Shown one piece after another: positions 1 through 5,392 of a DNA stretch of 7,241 bases; positions within the stretch are counted from its first letter, which is position 1; every line of letters begins with the position of its first letter. The DNA comes from an uncultured Clostridia bacterium (GTDB lineage: Bacteria > Bacillota_A > Clostridia > TANB77 > CAG-508). The stretch lies in NCBI GenBank assembly GCA_944392525.1, contig CALXXB010000059.1:1-7241 (forward strand), read 5' to 3'. The notes under the pieces are model-generated. The model was given only the letters and a program-made list of their open reading frames with translations, was not told the DNA's origin and did no database searches. Position numbers and translations under genes: made by a program.

Positions 1-1079
1 CTTGATTTAATTCCTTCGATTGCTTGAGGTTCGTATTCTTTTCTCATTTCTTCTTCAGTTTTACCTAACATTTTTAGGTATTGATCTAATTTTAATCCTT
101 GATATGATAGACGTTGTTTAAAATCATTTAACATTCTATCAACTTCTGTTTCTACCATTCCTGAAGGTATATCTACTTTTACATTTTCGCAAAGAGCTTT
201 AACTACAGCTTCTTCTGTTTCATATTTTTCTTTATCAGCATTTTGTTTTTCTAATTTTGTTTTTATATCTGCTTTTAGTTCGTCTAATGTATCAAATTCA
301 CTTACATCTTTTGCGAACTCATCATCTAATTTTGGTAATTCTTTCTTCTTGATTTCATGTAATTTTACTTTAAATGTTGCATCTTTTCCAGCTAATTCTT
401 TTGAGAAATATTCATCTGGGAATTTAACATTTACATCTTTTTCTTCATCTATTTTCATTCCAACAATTTGGTCTTCAAATCCTGGAATAAATGTATTGCT
501 TCCTAATTCTATATCATAGTTTTTAGCTTTTCCACCTTCAAAAGCTTTATCATCTACGAATCCTTCAAAATCTATAGTTGCAATATCACCTTTTTCTACA
601 GCTCTATCATCAACTGATATTAATCTGCTGTTGTGTTCTTGCATATGTCCTAATTCATGATTTATATCTTCGTCTGATACATTATACTCAATTTTTGGAA
701 TTTCTATACCTTTATATTTTCCAAGTTCAGCTTCTGGTTTTGTTTGCATAACTACTGTGAATATTAAATCTTTTCCTTTTTCAATTTGTTTAATATCTAC
801 TTCTGGTCTAGAAACAACTTCTACTTTATTTTCGCTAACAGCTTCTTCTAAAGCATCTTGAGCTACTTCATTAAAAGCATCCTCATAGAAAATTTCTTTT
901 CCATAATATTTTTCTACTATTTGCATTGGTGCTTTACCTTTTCTAAACCCTGGTATATTAAAATATTTAGCACTTTTAAAATATACTTTCTTTATAGCTT
1001 CATCAAATTTTTCAGCTTCTACTGTTATTTCAAATTTTACTTCATTTGCGTTTTCTGTTTTTTCTAATTTACATTTCAT
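1..1079 (-). CDS. tig: Trigger factor, ribosome-associated chaperone and prolyl isomerase (3' end cut by window)
   Basis: Trigger factor binds the ribosome at the peptide exit site and shields and helps fold nascent chains in the cytoplasm. Translating the minus strand from the ATG at 1079 gives 359 residues with no stop before the window edge. The family is usually about 430 residues, so roughly 70 C-terminal residues are missing. The N-terminal ribosome-binding domain carries the signature GFRKGKAP (residues 44-51). A FKBP-type PPIase domain runs about 162-243 (GDIATIDFEG, then FIPGFEDQIVGM). After it comes the start of the helical substrate-cradling domain, ending in view with EPQAIEGIKS. 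The chosen ATG gives the family-typical start MKCKLEKTEN. AAAGGG, 9 nt upstream, is the likely ribosome site; a closer GAAGGA lies only about 2 nt away. An in-frame TTG three codons earlier is possible but less likely. The gene is divergent from rpmB and has its own promoter. Identity is secure. Confidence 0.96.
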   Translation of the reverse strand, partial: MKCKLEKTENANEVKFEITVEAEKFDEAIKKVYFKSAKYFNIPGFRKGKAPMQIVEKYYGKEIFYEDAFNEVAQDALEEAVSENKVEVVSRPEVDIKQIEKGKDLIFTVVMQTKPEAELGKYKGIEIPKIEYNVSDEDINHELGHMQEHNSRLISVDDRAVEKGDIATIDFEGFVDDKAFEGGKAKNYDIELGSNTFIPGFEDQIVGMKIDEEKDVNVKFPDEYFSKELAGKDATFKVKLHEIKKKELPKLDDEFAKDVSEFDTLDELKADIKTKLEKQNADKEKYETEEAVVKALCENVKVDIPSGMVETEVDRMLNDFKQRLSYQGLKLDQYLKMLGKTEEEMRKEYEPQAIEGIKS

Positions 1080-1115
1080 TTCCTTCAACCCTTTCTTTTT
1101 TCCTATAGCCTAATT

Positions 1116-1143
1116 ATTATACCACATTTTTCCTAATTTGCAA
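1116..1143 (-). promoter_or_regulatory. Sigma-A promoter for tig
   Basis: Reading the minus strand, a -35 box TTGCAA (1143-1138) is followed by a 16-nt spacer and a perfect -10 box TATAAT (1121-1116). Transcription would start near 1109, giving a leader of about 30 nt before the tig ATG. No other promoter of this quality is seen upstream of tig. Confidence 0.8.
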
Positions 1144-1230
1144 GGAATTTTTTATAATTTTCGAAAAATACTTGTTTTTTTTTTGATTTTATGATAAACT
1201 TGTTAACAGTCAATTTATTTATGAAAATTT

Positions 1231-1238
1231 AGGAGGTG
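1231..1238 (+). promoter_or_regulatory. Ribosome binding site that fixes the rpmB start
   Basis: AGGAGGTG is a near-perfect anti-16S match 9 nt before the ATG at 1248. A GTG at 1236 also opens this frame, but it lies inside the Shine-Dalgarno sequence itself and would add four non-family residues. The ATG is therefore the start. Confidence 0.9.
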
Positions 1239-1247
1239 CAATATATA

Positions 1248-1445
1248 ATGGCAAGATGTGAAATATGTGATAAACAACCTAGTCATGGAAAGCAACTTAG
1301 CATTACTCGTTCTCATATAAGTAAAAGATCACCACGTACTTGGAAACCAAACTTAAGAACTGTTAAAGCTGAAATAAATGGTGAAGTTAAAAGAATTCAT
1401 GTATGTGCTAAATGTTTAAAAAATGGAAAAGTAAAAAGAGCTTAA
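1248..1445 (+). CDS. rpmB: 50S ribosomal protein L28
   Basis: L28 is a small, basic protein of the large ribosomal subunit. The 65-residue product has the family start MARCEICDK and the conserved core SHISKRSPRTWKPNLRTV (about residues 22-39). It also has a four-cysteine zinc ribbon: C4-x2-C7 near the N-terminus and C53-x2-C56 near the C-terminus. This is the zinc-binding (C+) form of L28, and its length fits the family. It is transcribed alone: tig diverges on its left and spoVM converges on its right. Its last codons form the left arm of a rho-independent terminator. The promoter is not clear; only a weak TTGTTT/TAAACT pair is seen upstream. In Bacillus and many clostridia rpmB is the neighbour of spoVM, as here. 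Confidence 0.96.
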   Translation: MARCEICDKQPSHGKQLSITRSHISKRSPRTWKPNLRTVKAEINGEVKRIHVCAKCLKNGKVKRA

Positions 1446-1468
1446 TTTAAAAAGCTCTTTTTATTTTT
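1433..1468. terminator. Bidirectional rho-independent terminator between rpmB and spoVM
   Basis: An 11-bp stem pairs AAAAAGAGCTT (1433-1443) with AAGCTCTTTTT (1452-1462) around an 8-nt loop. T-rich DNA follows on the plus strand (to 1475). On the minus strand the same hairpin lies just after the spoVM stop and is followed by TTTTTACTTTT. It can serve both convergent genes. The left arm covers the last four sense codons of rpmB and the first base of its stop. Confidence 0.85.
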
Positions 1469-1540
1469 TTATTTTATTCTAAATATAAATTTTACAAAAC
1501 CTCTTAAAAATTTAGGTACTTTTTTTACTACAATAGTCAT
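1469..1540 (-). CDS. spoVM: Stage V sporulation protein M (SpoVM), 23 residues
   Basis: In B. subtilis SpoVM is an amphipathic peptide that recognises the convex surface of the forespore membrane and anchors SpoIVA, so that the spore coat can assemble. This minus-strand reading frame encodes 23 residues beginning MTIVVKKVP, followed by KFLRGFVKF. It aligns with the B. subtilis peptide (26 residues, MKFYTIKLPKFLGG...) through the core PKFL-x-G, and proline falls at position 9, the position known to matter for localisation. Basic residues alternate with bulky hydrophobic ones, as expected for a membrane-surface helix. A strong ribosome site, AGGAGGG, lies about 6 nt before the ATG at 1540. The position next to rpmB matches the conserved Firmicute order. 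It lies 24 nt downstream of a 49-residue membrane protein gene and is probably co-transcribed with it. It is short enough for automatic gene callers to miss. Confidence 0.87.
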   Translation of the reverse strand: MTIVVKKVPKFLRGFVKFIFRIK

Positions 1541-1564
1541 ATGTATCCCTCCTATCTTTTTTCT

Positions 1565-1714
1565 TTAACAAGCTAGCCACATTAAACCAACACAAACCAC
1601 AGTTAGAGCAATTATAAACAACCATCCACTTAAAGGAAGCAACAAAACAAGTAATATTCCTAATCCTAACCCTATTAAGCATACAGCTAAAGTTTTTTTC
1701 AAGAAACGACCCAT
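1565..1714 (-). CDS. 49-residue hydrophobic membrane protein upstream of spoVM, function unknown
   Basis: The minus-strand ATG at 1714 opens a 49-codon frame starting MGRFLKK and ending GLMWLAC, then TAA. It is preceded by a strong ribosome site GGGAGG (1728-1723), 8 nt from the ATG. After a short basic N-terminus (R3, K6, K7), almost the whole chain is hydrophobic. There are two candidate membrane segments, about residues 9-26 and 31-48, separated by a Pro-Leu-Ser-Gly turn at 27-30. The basic N-terminus suggests that this end stays in the cytoplasm, making a helical hairpin. It lies 24 nt before spoVM on the same strand with no terminator between, so the two are likely one operon. A sporulation-type promoter candidate lies upstream. 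A role in the forespore or mother-cell membrane is inference from context only; I do not recognise a named family. Confidence 0.75.
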   Translation of the reverse strand: MGRFLKKTLAVCLIGLGLGILLVLLLPLSGWLFIIALTVVCVGLMWLAC

Positions 1715-1740
1715 GTTTAATTCCTCCCTTTGTTTTTGTA

Positions 1741-1771
1741 TATCTTATGATTTTTTTATTTTATTTGTTAC
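1741..1771 (-). promoter_or_regulatory. Candidate sporulation (sigma-E/sigma-K type) promoter for the spoVM operon
   Basis: On the minus strand CATAAGATA (1749-1741) fits the -10 form CATAnnnTA shared by mother-cell sigma factors. A weak -35 candidate, GTAACAA (1771-1765), lies 15 nt upstream. The predicted start is about 20 nt before the 49-residue gene, just leaving room for its ribosome site. B. subtilis spoVM is expressed in the mother cell under sigma-E, which fits. The surroundings are very A+T-rich, so a chance match is possible. Confidence 0.4.
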
Positions 1772-1794
1772 TTATTTCATTTTTATTATTCTAT

Positions 1795-1823
1795 TTGACG
1801 AATTTTGTTTTTTCTTGTAGAAT
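1795..1823 (+). promoter_or_regulatory. Sigma-A promoter for nth
   Basis: TTGACG (1795-1800), a 17-nt spacer and TAGAAT (1818-1823) form a good sigma-A promoter, with TG directly before the -10 box. Transcription would start near 1830, about 33 nt before the nth ATG. The ribosome site AAGGTGAT lies at 1851-1858. This region also drives the minus-strand spoVM unit, so the 148-nt gap between 1714 and 1863 is a divergent promoter region. Confidence 0.75.
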
Positions 1824-1862
1824 ACTAGAAAAAAATATAAATATATAAATAAGGTGATATAA

Positions 1863-2504
1863 ATGAAAAAACAAGATGCAAGAGAATTAGTTAACTTACT
1901 AAAGAAGGCATATCCAGACGCTACTTGTAGCTTAGACTTTAAAACTCCATTTCAATTAGTTGTCGCTGTTATGCTTTCCGCACAATGTACAGATGAAAGA
2001 GTTAACAAAACAACACCAGAACTTTTTTCTAGGTGTAAGACTATTGAAGATTTTGCAAATATTGATATTAATGAATTAGAAAAAATCATTCATCCTTGTG
2101 GATTTTATAGAAATAAAGCCAAAAATATTAAACTATGTGCAAAACAAGTTTTAGAAAATTTTGGAGGTCAAGTTCCTCATACTATGGAAGAGCTAACAAG
2201 TTTAGCTGGTGTTGGAAGAAAAAGTGCTAATGTTATTCTACTTGAAGTGTTTGGATTAGCTCAAGGAATTGCGGTTGATACACATGCTAAAAGAATTTCT
2301 AATTTAGTCGGCTTATCTAATAATAAAGAACCTGAAAAAATTGAGCAAGATTTAATAAAAATTTTTCCAAAAGATACTTTAAAAGATATAAACCATCTTT
2401 TTGTTTGGCATGGTAGAAACACTTGCATTGCAAGACATCCAAAATGTGAATCATGTCCAATAAAAAAATTTTGTAATTATTATTTATCATTGACAAAATC
2501 GTAA
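1863..2504 (+). CDS. nth: Endonuclease III (DNA N-glycosylase / AP lyase)
   Basis: Endonuclease III removes oxidised pyrimidines from DNA and nicks the resulting abasic site in base-excision repair. The 213-residue product matches the usual length of about 210. It has the N-terminal motif LLSAQ-like MLSAQCTDERV (37-47) and the helix-hairpin-helix LAGVGRKSANV (114-124), which contains the catalytic Lys120. The catalytic Asp139 lies in AVDTHAKR (137-144). The C-terminal [4Fe-4S] loop has the exact spacing C188-x6-C195-x2-C198-x5-C204. All catalytic and cluster residues are present, so the enzyme should be active. In many clostridia nth sits elsewhere; here it lies between the spoVM and rpe units on the opposite strand. 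Its last codons contain the promoter of the next gene, and no terminator separates the two. Confidence 0.97.
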   Translation: MKKQDARELVNLLKKAYPDATCSLDFKTPFQLVVAVMLSAQCTDERVNKTTPELFSRCKTIEDFANIDINELEKIIHPCGFYRNKAKNIKLCAKQVLENFGGQVPHTMEELTSLAGVGRKSANVILLEVFGLAQGIAVDTHAKRISNLVGLSNNKEPEKIEQDLIKIFPKDTLKDINHLFVWHGRNTCIARHPKCESCPIKKFCNYYLSLTKS

Positions 2505-2518
2505 TAAAGTTATATAGT
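2490..2518 (+). promoter_or_regulatory. Sigma-A promoter inside the 3' end of nth, for the 408-residue protein
   Basis: A perfect -35 box TTGACA (2490-2495) lies within the last codons of nth. It is followed by exactly 17 nt and a -10 box TATAGT (2513-2518). Transcription would start near 2525, about 33 nt before the next ATG at 2558 and upstream of its AGGAGGG ribosome site (2543-2549). The downstream gene can therefore be expressed independently of nth, apart from readthrough. Confidence 0.72.
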
Positions 2519-2557
2519 TTTTACATATTATTAAATAAAATTTAGGAGGGATTTTTT

Positions 2558-3784
2558 ATGTTTAAAAACAAACTAAAGATAATTGCTTTACTTATGGTAA
2601 TTATTTTAACTCTTATGATTCCTATTGTAAGAGCTGAAGACAACGAGGCAGATGGCCAAACAACAGAAGAACAAGTAGTCCAAGGAGCTGAAGAACAAGC
2701 TAATCAAAATGCTGTTAATGAAGAAAATTACAAACAAGGTGATGTATACTTAACAGGAGATGAGGTAACAATTGATTATATTGTAGATGGAAACTTATTT
2801 GTTTTTGCAAATACAGTTAACATCAATTCTCAAATAGGTGGAGATGTTTTTATTGTTGCTAACAATGTTTTCATTAACGAAGGAGGTTATATTTTTAGTA
2901 ACTTATTTGCTCTTTCATCAAATCTTAATATAAATGGTGTAGTCTATGACTTATATGCATATTCAAATAGTGTTAATATTAATGGTTATATATATCGCGA
3001 TGTAAGAGTTGCTACAAATGATTTTAATCTTTCTGGAACAATAGGCAGAAATGCTTATTTAGATGTTAACAATATAAATATTTCAACTGCATCTACAGAT
3101 GAAGAAGGAAATACTCTTACTTCTCAAGGATCTATATATGGTAATTTAAACTATTCTTCAAGCCAAGAACTAACTATTCCAGAAGGAACAATTACTGGAG
3201 ACACTAATTATACTCAAACAACAGATTCATCAACATCTGTTCAGTCATATATTCTTTCACTTGGAAGATTTTTAGTAACTGTTATTATTATATGGCTTTT
3301 ATGTTTGTGGTTTGCACCAAAATTCTTAGATCGTACTAATTATATACTTTCTAAAAAATTACCATCAACTATTGGTTTAGGAGTTTTAACACCTATTGTT
3401 TTGGTAATAGTCTCTGTAATTTTATTATTACTAAAAATAACTTCAACAATTGCAAGTCTTGGATTAGTTATACTATTTACAGTTTGCATAATTAGCTCTG
3501 CTATATTTGTAATTGCTATTAATAATTTAATTTGTCAAAGACTAAAAATTGAAAAAACAATTGGTAACTTAGGTACTTTAATTTTAACAGCTGCTATTAT
3601 ATGGTTACTTGCTTTAATTCCTGCTGTCGGCGGAGTTATAAGTATAATTGTAACTTTACTTGGTCTTGGAATTTTAGTTAATGGAATTTTATTATCTAGA
3701 AAAAATATAGATCCATCAGAAAAAAAATCTAAAAAAGATAATAAAGCTGTAAAAGGTCAAAAATCTAAAAAAGAAAAAAGATAA
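2558..3784 (+). CDS. Secreted/membrane protein with bactofilin-like (polymer-forming) beta-repeats and C-terminal membrane helices
   Basis: The 408-residue product starts with a signal peptide: basic MFKNKLK, a hydrophobic core, and a likely cut after Val-Arg-Ala26. A Glu/Gln-rich linker (27-58) follows. Residues about 60-176 hold roughly seven turns of a beta-repeat with a period near 18-20 residues. The repeat has alternating elements such as VNIN and GDVFIVAN, with variants VFIN, LNIN, VNIN, FNLS and INIS. This is the pattern of bactofilin or polymer-forming domains. A further short repeat stretch with GNLNYS and GDTNYTQ spans 191-220. The C-terminal half has about four to five membrane segments (near 229-253, 271-293, 298-325, 337-354 and 357-379) and a Lys-rich cytoplasmic tail (381-408). 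The beta-helix is predicted to face outside. Its function is unknown; an envelope scaffold or surface-polymer role is inference. It has its own promoter and a strong terminator. Confidence 0.8.
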   Translation: MFKNKLKIIALLMVIILTLMIPIVRAEDNEADGQTTEEQVVQGAEEQANQNAVNEENYKQGDVYLTGDEVTIDYIVDGNLFVFANTVNINSQIGGDVFIVANNVFINEGGYIFSNLFALSSNLNINGVVYDLYAYSNSVNINGYIYRDVRVATNDFNLSGTIGRNAYLDVNNINISTASTDEEGNTLTSQGSIYGNLNYSSSQELTIPEGTITGDTNYTQTTDSSTSVQSYILSLGRFLVTVIIIWLLCLWFAPKFLDRTNYILSKKLPSTIGLGVLTPIVLVIVSVILLLLKITSTIASLGLVILFTVCIISSAIFVIAINNLICQRLKIEKTIGNLGTLILTAAIIWLLALIPAVGGVISIIVTLLGLGILVNGILLSRKNIDPSEKKSKKDNKAVKGQKSKKEKR

Positions 3785-3791
3785 TATAAAT

Positions 3792-3841
3792 AAGAAAACA
3801 CTTAAAGTTTAAAACTTTAAGTGTTTTCTTTATTCTTTTTT
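3792..3841. terminator. Long bidirectional terminator between the polymer-forming-like gene and rpe
   Basis: The arms AAGAAAACACTTAAAGTTT (3792-3810) and its exact reverse complement (3812-3830) form a stem of up to 18 bp with a minimal loop. T-rich DNA (TATTCTTTTTTT) follows on the plus strand. On the minus strand it lies directly after the rpe stop codon and is followed by a less regular T-rich run, so it probably also ends the rsgA-rpe transcript. The stem overlaps the rpe stop codon by one base. Confidence 0.87.
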
Positions 3842-4492
3842 TAATTCGTCTATAATTACTTTATAATCTTTTGCCATTAGTATTGCTGTCCCTGAAACTA
3901 ATATATTTGCTCCTGCTTCTTTAACACTCTTCACTGTTGCTAAATTTATTCCTCCATCTGCTTCTATATCTATTTCTATATTATTCTCTTCTATATAGTT
4001 CTTTAATTGCTTTATCTTTTCAAGAGTTCCATTTATTAAAGTTTGTCCACCTTTACCTGGTTCTACGGTCATAACTAAACACATGTGAATATATGGTAAA
4101 AATTCATATACTTCTTCCACTCTTGTATCAGGTTTTATAGCTAAACCTACTTTACAATTATTTTCTTTTATATATTTTATTAAATCATATACTTCTTGTT
4201 TATCTTTGCAAGCTTCTAGATGAAATGTTATTATATTAGGTCCCACTGCTAAAAAATCATTTACTGCTTGTTTTACATTCTCGACCATTAAATGTACATC
4301 TAATGGTAAATTAGATATTCTTCTTATATATGAGCTATATTCAAACATTTTATCATAAGTATTTTTCTCAACAAATTTTCCATCCATTACATCTATATGA
4401 AAATAATCTGTTTTTCCTACTTCTAATGCAAAAATTGTTTTATTTTCTTCTCCTTTTTTTACAGAAAGTATTGATGTTGATATCTCTACCAT
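3830..4492 (-). CDS. rpe: Ribulose-phosphate 3-epimerase
   Basis: Rpe interconverts D-ribulose 5-phosphate and D-xylulose 5-phosphate in the pentose phosphate pathway. The 220-residue product fits the family length and its TIM-barrel motifs. These are STSILS (6-10 region), FHIDVMDG with metal/catalytic residues His32 and Asp34, LDVHLMVE with His67, a phosphate-loop region VEPGKGGQ (143-150), and EADGGI with catalytic Asp179. Most family members read NPGFGGQ where this one has EPGKGGQ, and the segment after VMDG (KFVEKNTYD) departs from the usual VPNLTFG. It is thus a somewhat divergent member, and a related sugar-phosphate epimerase activity cannot be excluded. The start is the ATG at 4492, which has GGAGG 10 nt upstream; an ATG 15 codons earlier lies deep in rsgA and lacks family support. 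It overlaps rsgA by 7 bp (ATGGTAG), pointing to translational coupling. Confidence 0.88.
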   Translation of the reverse strand: MVEISTSILSVKKGEENKTIFALEVGKTDYFHIDVMDGKFVEKNTYDKMFEYSSYIRRISNLPLDVHLMVENVKQAVNDFLAVGPNIITFHLEACKDKQEVYDLIKYIKENNCKVGLAIKPDTRVEEVYEFLPYIHMCLVMTVEPGKGGQTLINGTLEKIKQLKNYIEENNIEIDIEADGGINLATVKSVKEAGANILVSGTAILMAKDYKVIIDELKKE

Positions 4493-5379
4493 TTTTTTCT
4501 TTCCTCCTTTTGTTTTAATTCTTGATAAATTTTGCAAAATCTATCATATCTTTCCTGCTCTATTTTTCCTTCCTTTATAGCATTTTTTATTCCACAATTT
4601 TCTTCTTTTATATGAGTACAACCTACAAATTCACAATCTGAAATATATTCTCTAAACTCTTTAAAATAAGATGCTAAATCTTTGCTTTCTATTTCTGAAA
4701 TATCAAATGTTGAAAATCCTGGTGTATCTGCAATATACGTTCCTTCATCTATTTCATATAGCTTAGTAGATGTAGTTGTATTTTTCCCTCTTCTACTTTT
4801 TTTACTTATCTCTCCTTCTTGTGTCATATCTTTTCCAAATATTGCATTAATTAAAGTAGATTTTCCAACTCCCGAATTACCTGAAAAAGCATTTGTATTA
4901 CCATAAAGTTCTTTTCTTAATTTATCTATTCCTTTTCCTCCTTTTGCTTCTGTTTCTAAAACTTTATATCCAACTTTCTCATAAACTCTTTTTATTTCTT
5001 TAAAACTTTTATCTTTATCTAAATCTATTTTATTTAATACAATTAATGCCTCTATTCCTAAAAATTCTGCAAATGCTAATTGTTTATCAAGCATAAGTAA
5101 ATCTGGTTTAGGATGCTTACTAGACACTACTAAAACTATTTTACTAATATTGGCTAGTTTAGGTCTTTTTATATAAACTTTCCTATCTAATATTTTATCT
5201 ATACTAACTCTATCCTTTTCTTTATCTTCTTTAACTACTTCACATTCTACAAAATCTCCAACAACAGGAGTTATATCATCTTTCTTAAATTTACCTCTAG
5301 CATTTGCCTCATATACAACATTATCTTCTGCTTTAACTCTATATAAGTTAGAAATATTTTCAATTATAATTCCTCTCAT
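4486..5379 (-). CDS. rsgA: Small ribosomal subunit biogenesis GTPase RsgA (CpgA/YloQ)
   Basis: RsgA is a circularly permuted GTPase that checks late 30S subunit maturation. The 297-residue product has an N-terminal OB-fold (about 1-65). The GTPase motifs then follow in the permuted order: G4 NKID (116-119), P-loop GNSGVGKS (167-174), the G2 region RRGKNTTTST (196-205) and G3 DTPG (218-221). The zinc site C249-x4-C254-x-H256-x5-C262 comes last, with a helical, charged tail. Length and order match the family. The G2 region reads GKNTTT where many homologues have GKHTTT, so a conserved His is replaced by Asn. The start is the ATG at 5379, which has GGAGG 5 nt upstream. Longer in-frame starts at 5391 and 5481 would read through the leader and the prkC terminator. 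It is the first gene of an rsgA-rpe unit with its own promoter. Confidence 0.95.
   Translation of the reverse strand: MRGIIIENISNLYRVKAEDNVVYEANARGKFKKDDITPVVGDFVECEVVKEDKEKDRVSIDKILDRKVYIKRPKLANISKIVLVVSSKHPKPDLLMLDKQLAFAEFLGIEALIVLNKIDLDKDKSFKEIKRVYEKVGYKVLETEAKGGKGIDKLRKELYGNTNAFSGNSGVGKSTLINAIFGKDMTQEGEISKKSRRGKNTTTSTKLYEIDEGTYIADTPGFSTFDISEIESKDLASYFKEFREYISDCEFVGCTHIKEENCGIKNAIKEGKIEQERYDRFCKIYQELKQKEERKKW
4503..4507 (-). promoter_or_regulatory. Ribosome binding site of rpe, inside rsgA
   Basis: GGAGG on the minus strand lies 10 nt before the rpe ATG at 4492 and within the last codons of rsgA. It selects this ATG over the in-frame ATG at 4537, which would add 15 Lys-rich residues (MQNLSRIKTKGG...) not seen in Rpe proteins. 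Confidence 0.8.
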
Positions 5380-5384
5380 AAATA

Positions 5385-5389
5385 CCTCC
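5385..5389 (-). promoter_or_regulatory. Ribosome binding site that fixes the rsgA start
   Basis: GGAGG on the minus strand sits 5 nt before the ATG at 5379. The product then begins MRGIIIENIS, the usual start of RsgA. The in-frame ATG at 5391 overlaps this site and has no ribosome site of its own. Confidence 0.85.
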
Positions 5390-5392
5390 ATG

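Noticed and set aside
858..1067. Plus-strand 69-codon frame rich in Phe, Tyr and Ile
   Set aside because: It is antisense to the well-supported N-terminal coding part of tig, has no ribosome site, and its composition is what the reverse of an A+T-rich gene gives.
1172..1200. Possible rpmB promoter TTGTTT-17-TAAACT, or a lone TATGAT at 1190
   Set aside because: Both boxes match the consensus poorly in a T-rich tract, and TATGAT has no -35 box at proper spacing. Too weak to list as a feature.
1236..1247. GTG start for rpmB, four codons longer
   Set aside because: The GTG lies within the ribosome site AGGAGGTG and the extra residues are not part of L28.
1446..1862. tRNA, small RNA or riboswitch in the rpmB-nth gap
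   Set aside because: The gap is explained by a terminator, two small minus-strand genes and divergent promoters. No cloverleaf or riboswitch-like conserved block was seen.
4330..4518. Plus-strand 62-codon frame
   Set aside because: It lies antisense to rpe and the end of rsgA, with no ribosome site or family-like motif.
4682..4906. Plus-strand 74-codon frame
   Set aside because: It is antisense to the GTPase core of rsgA and has no ribosome site; it is a shadow of the real gene.
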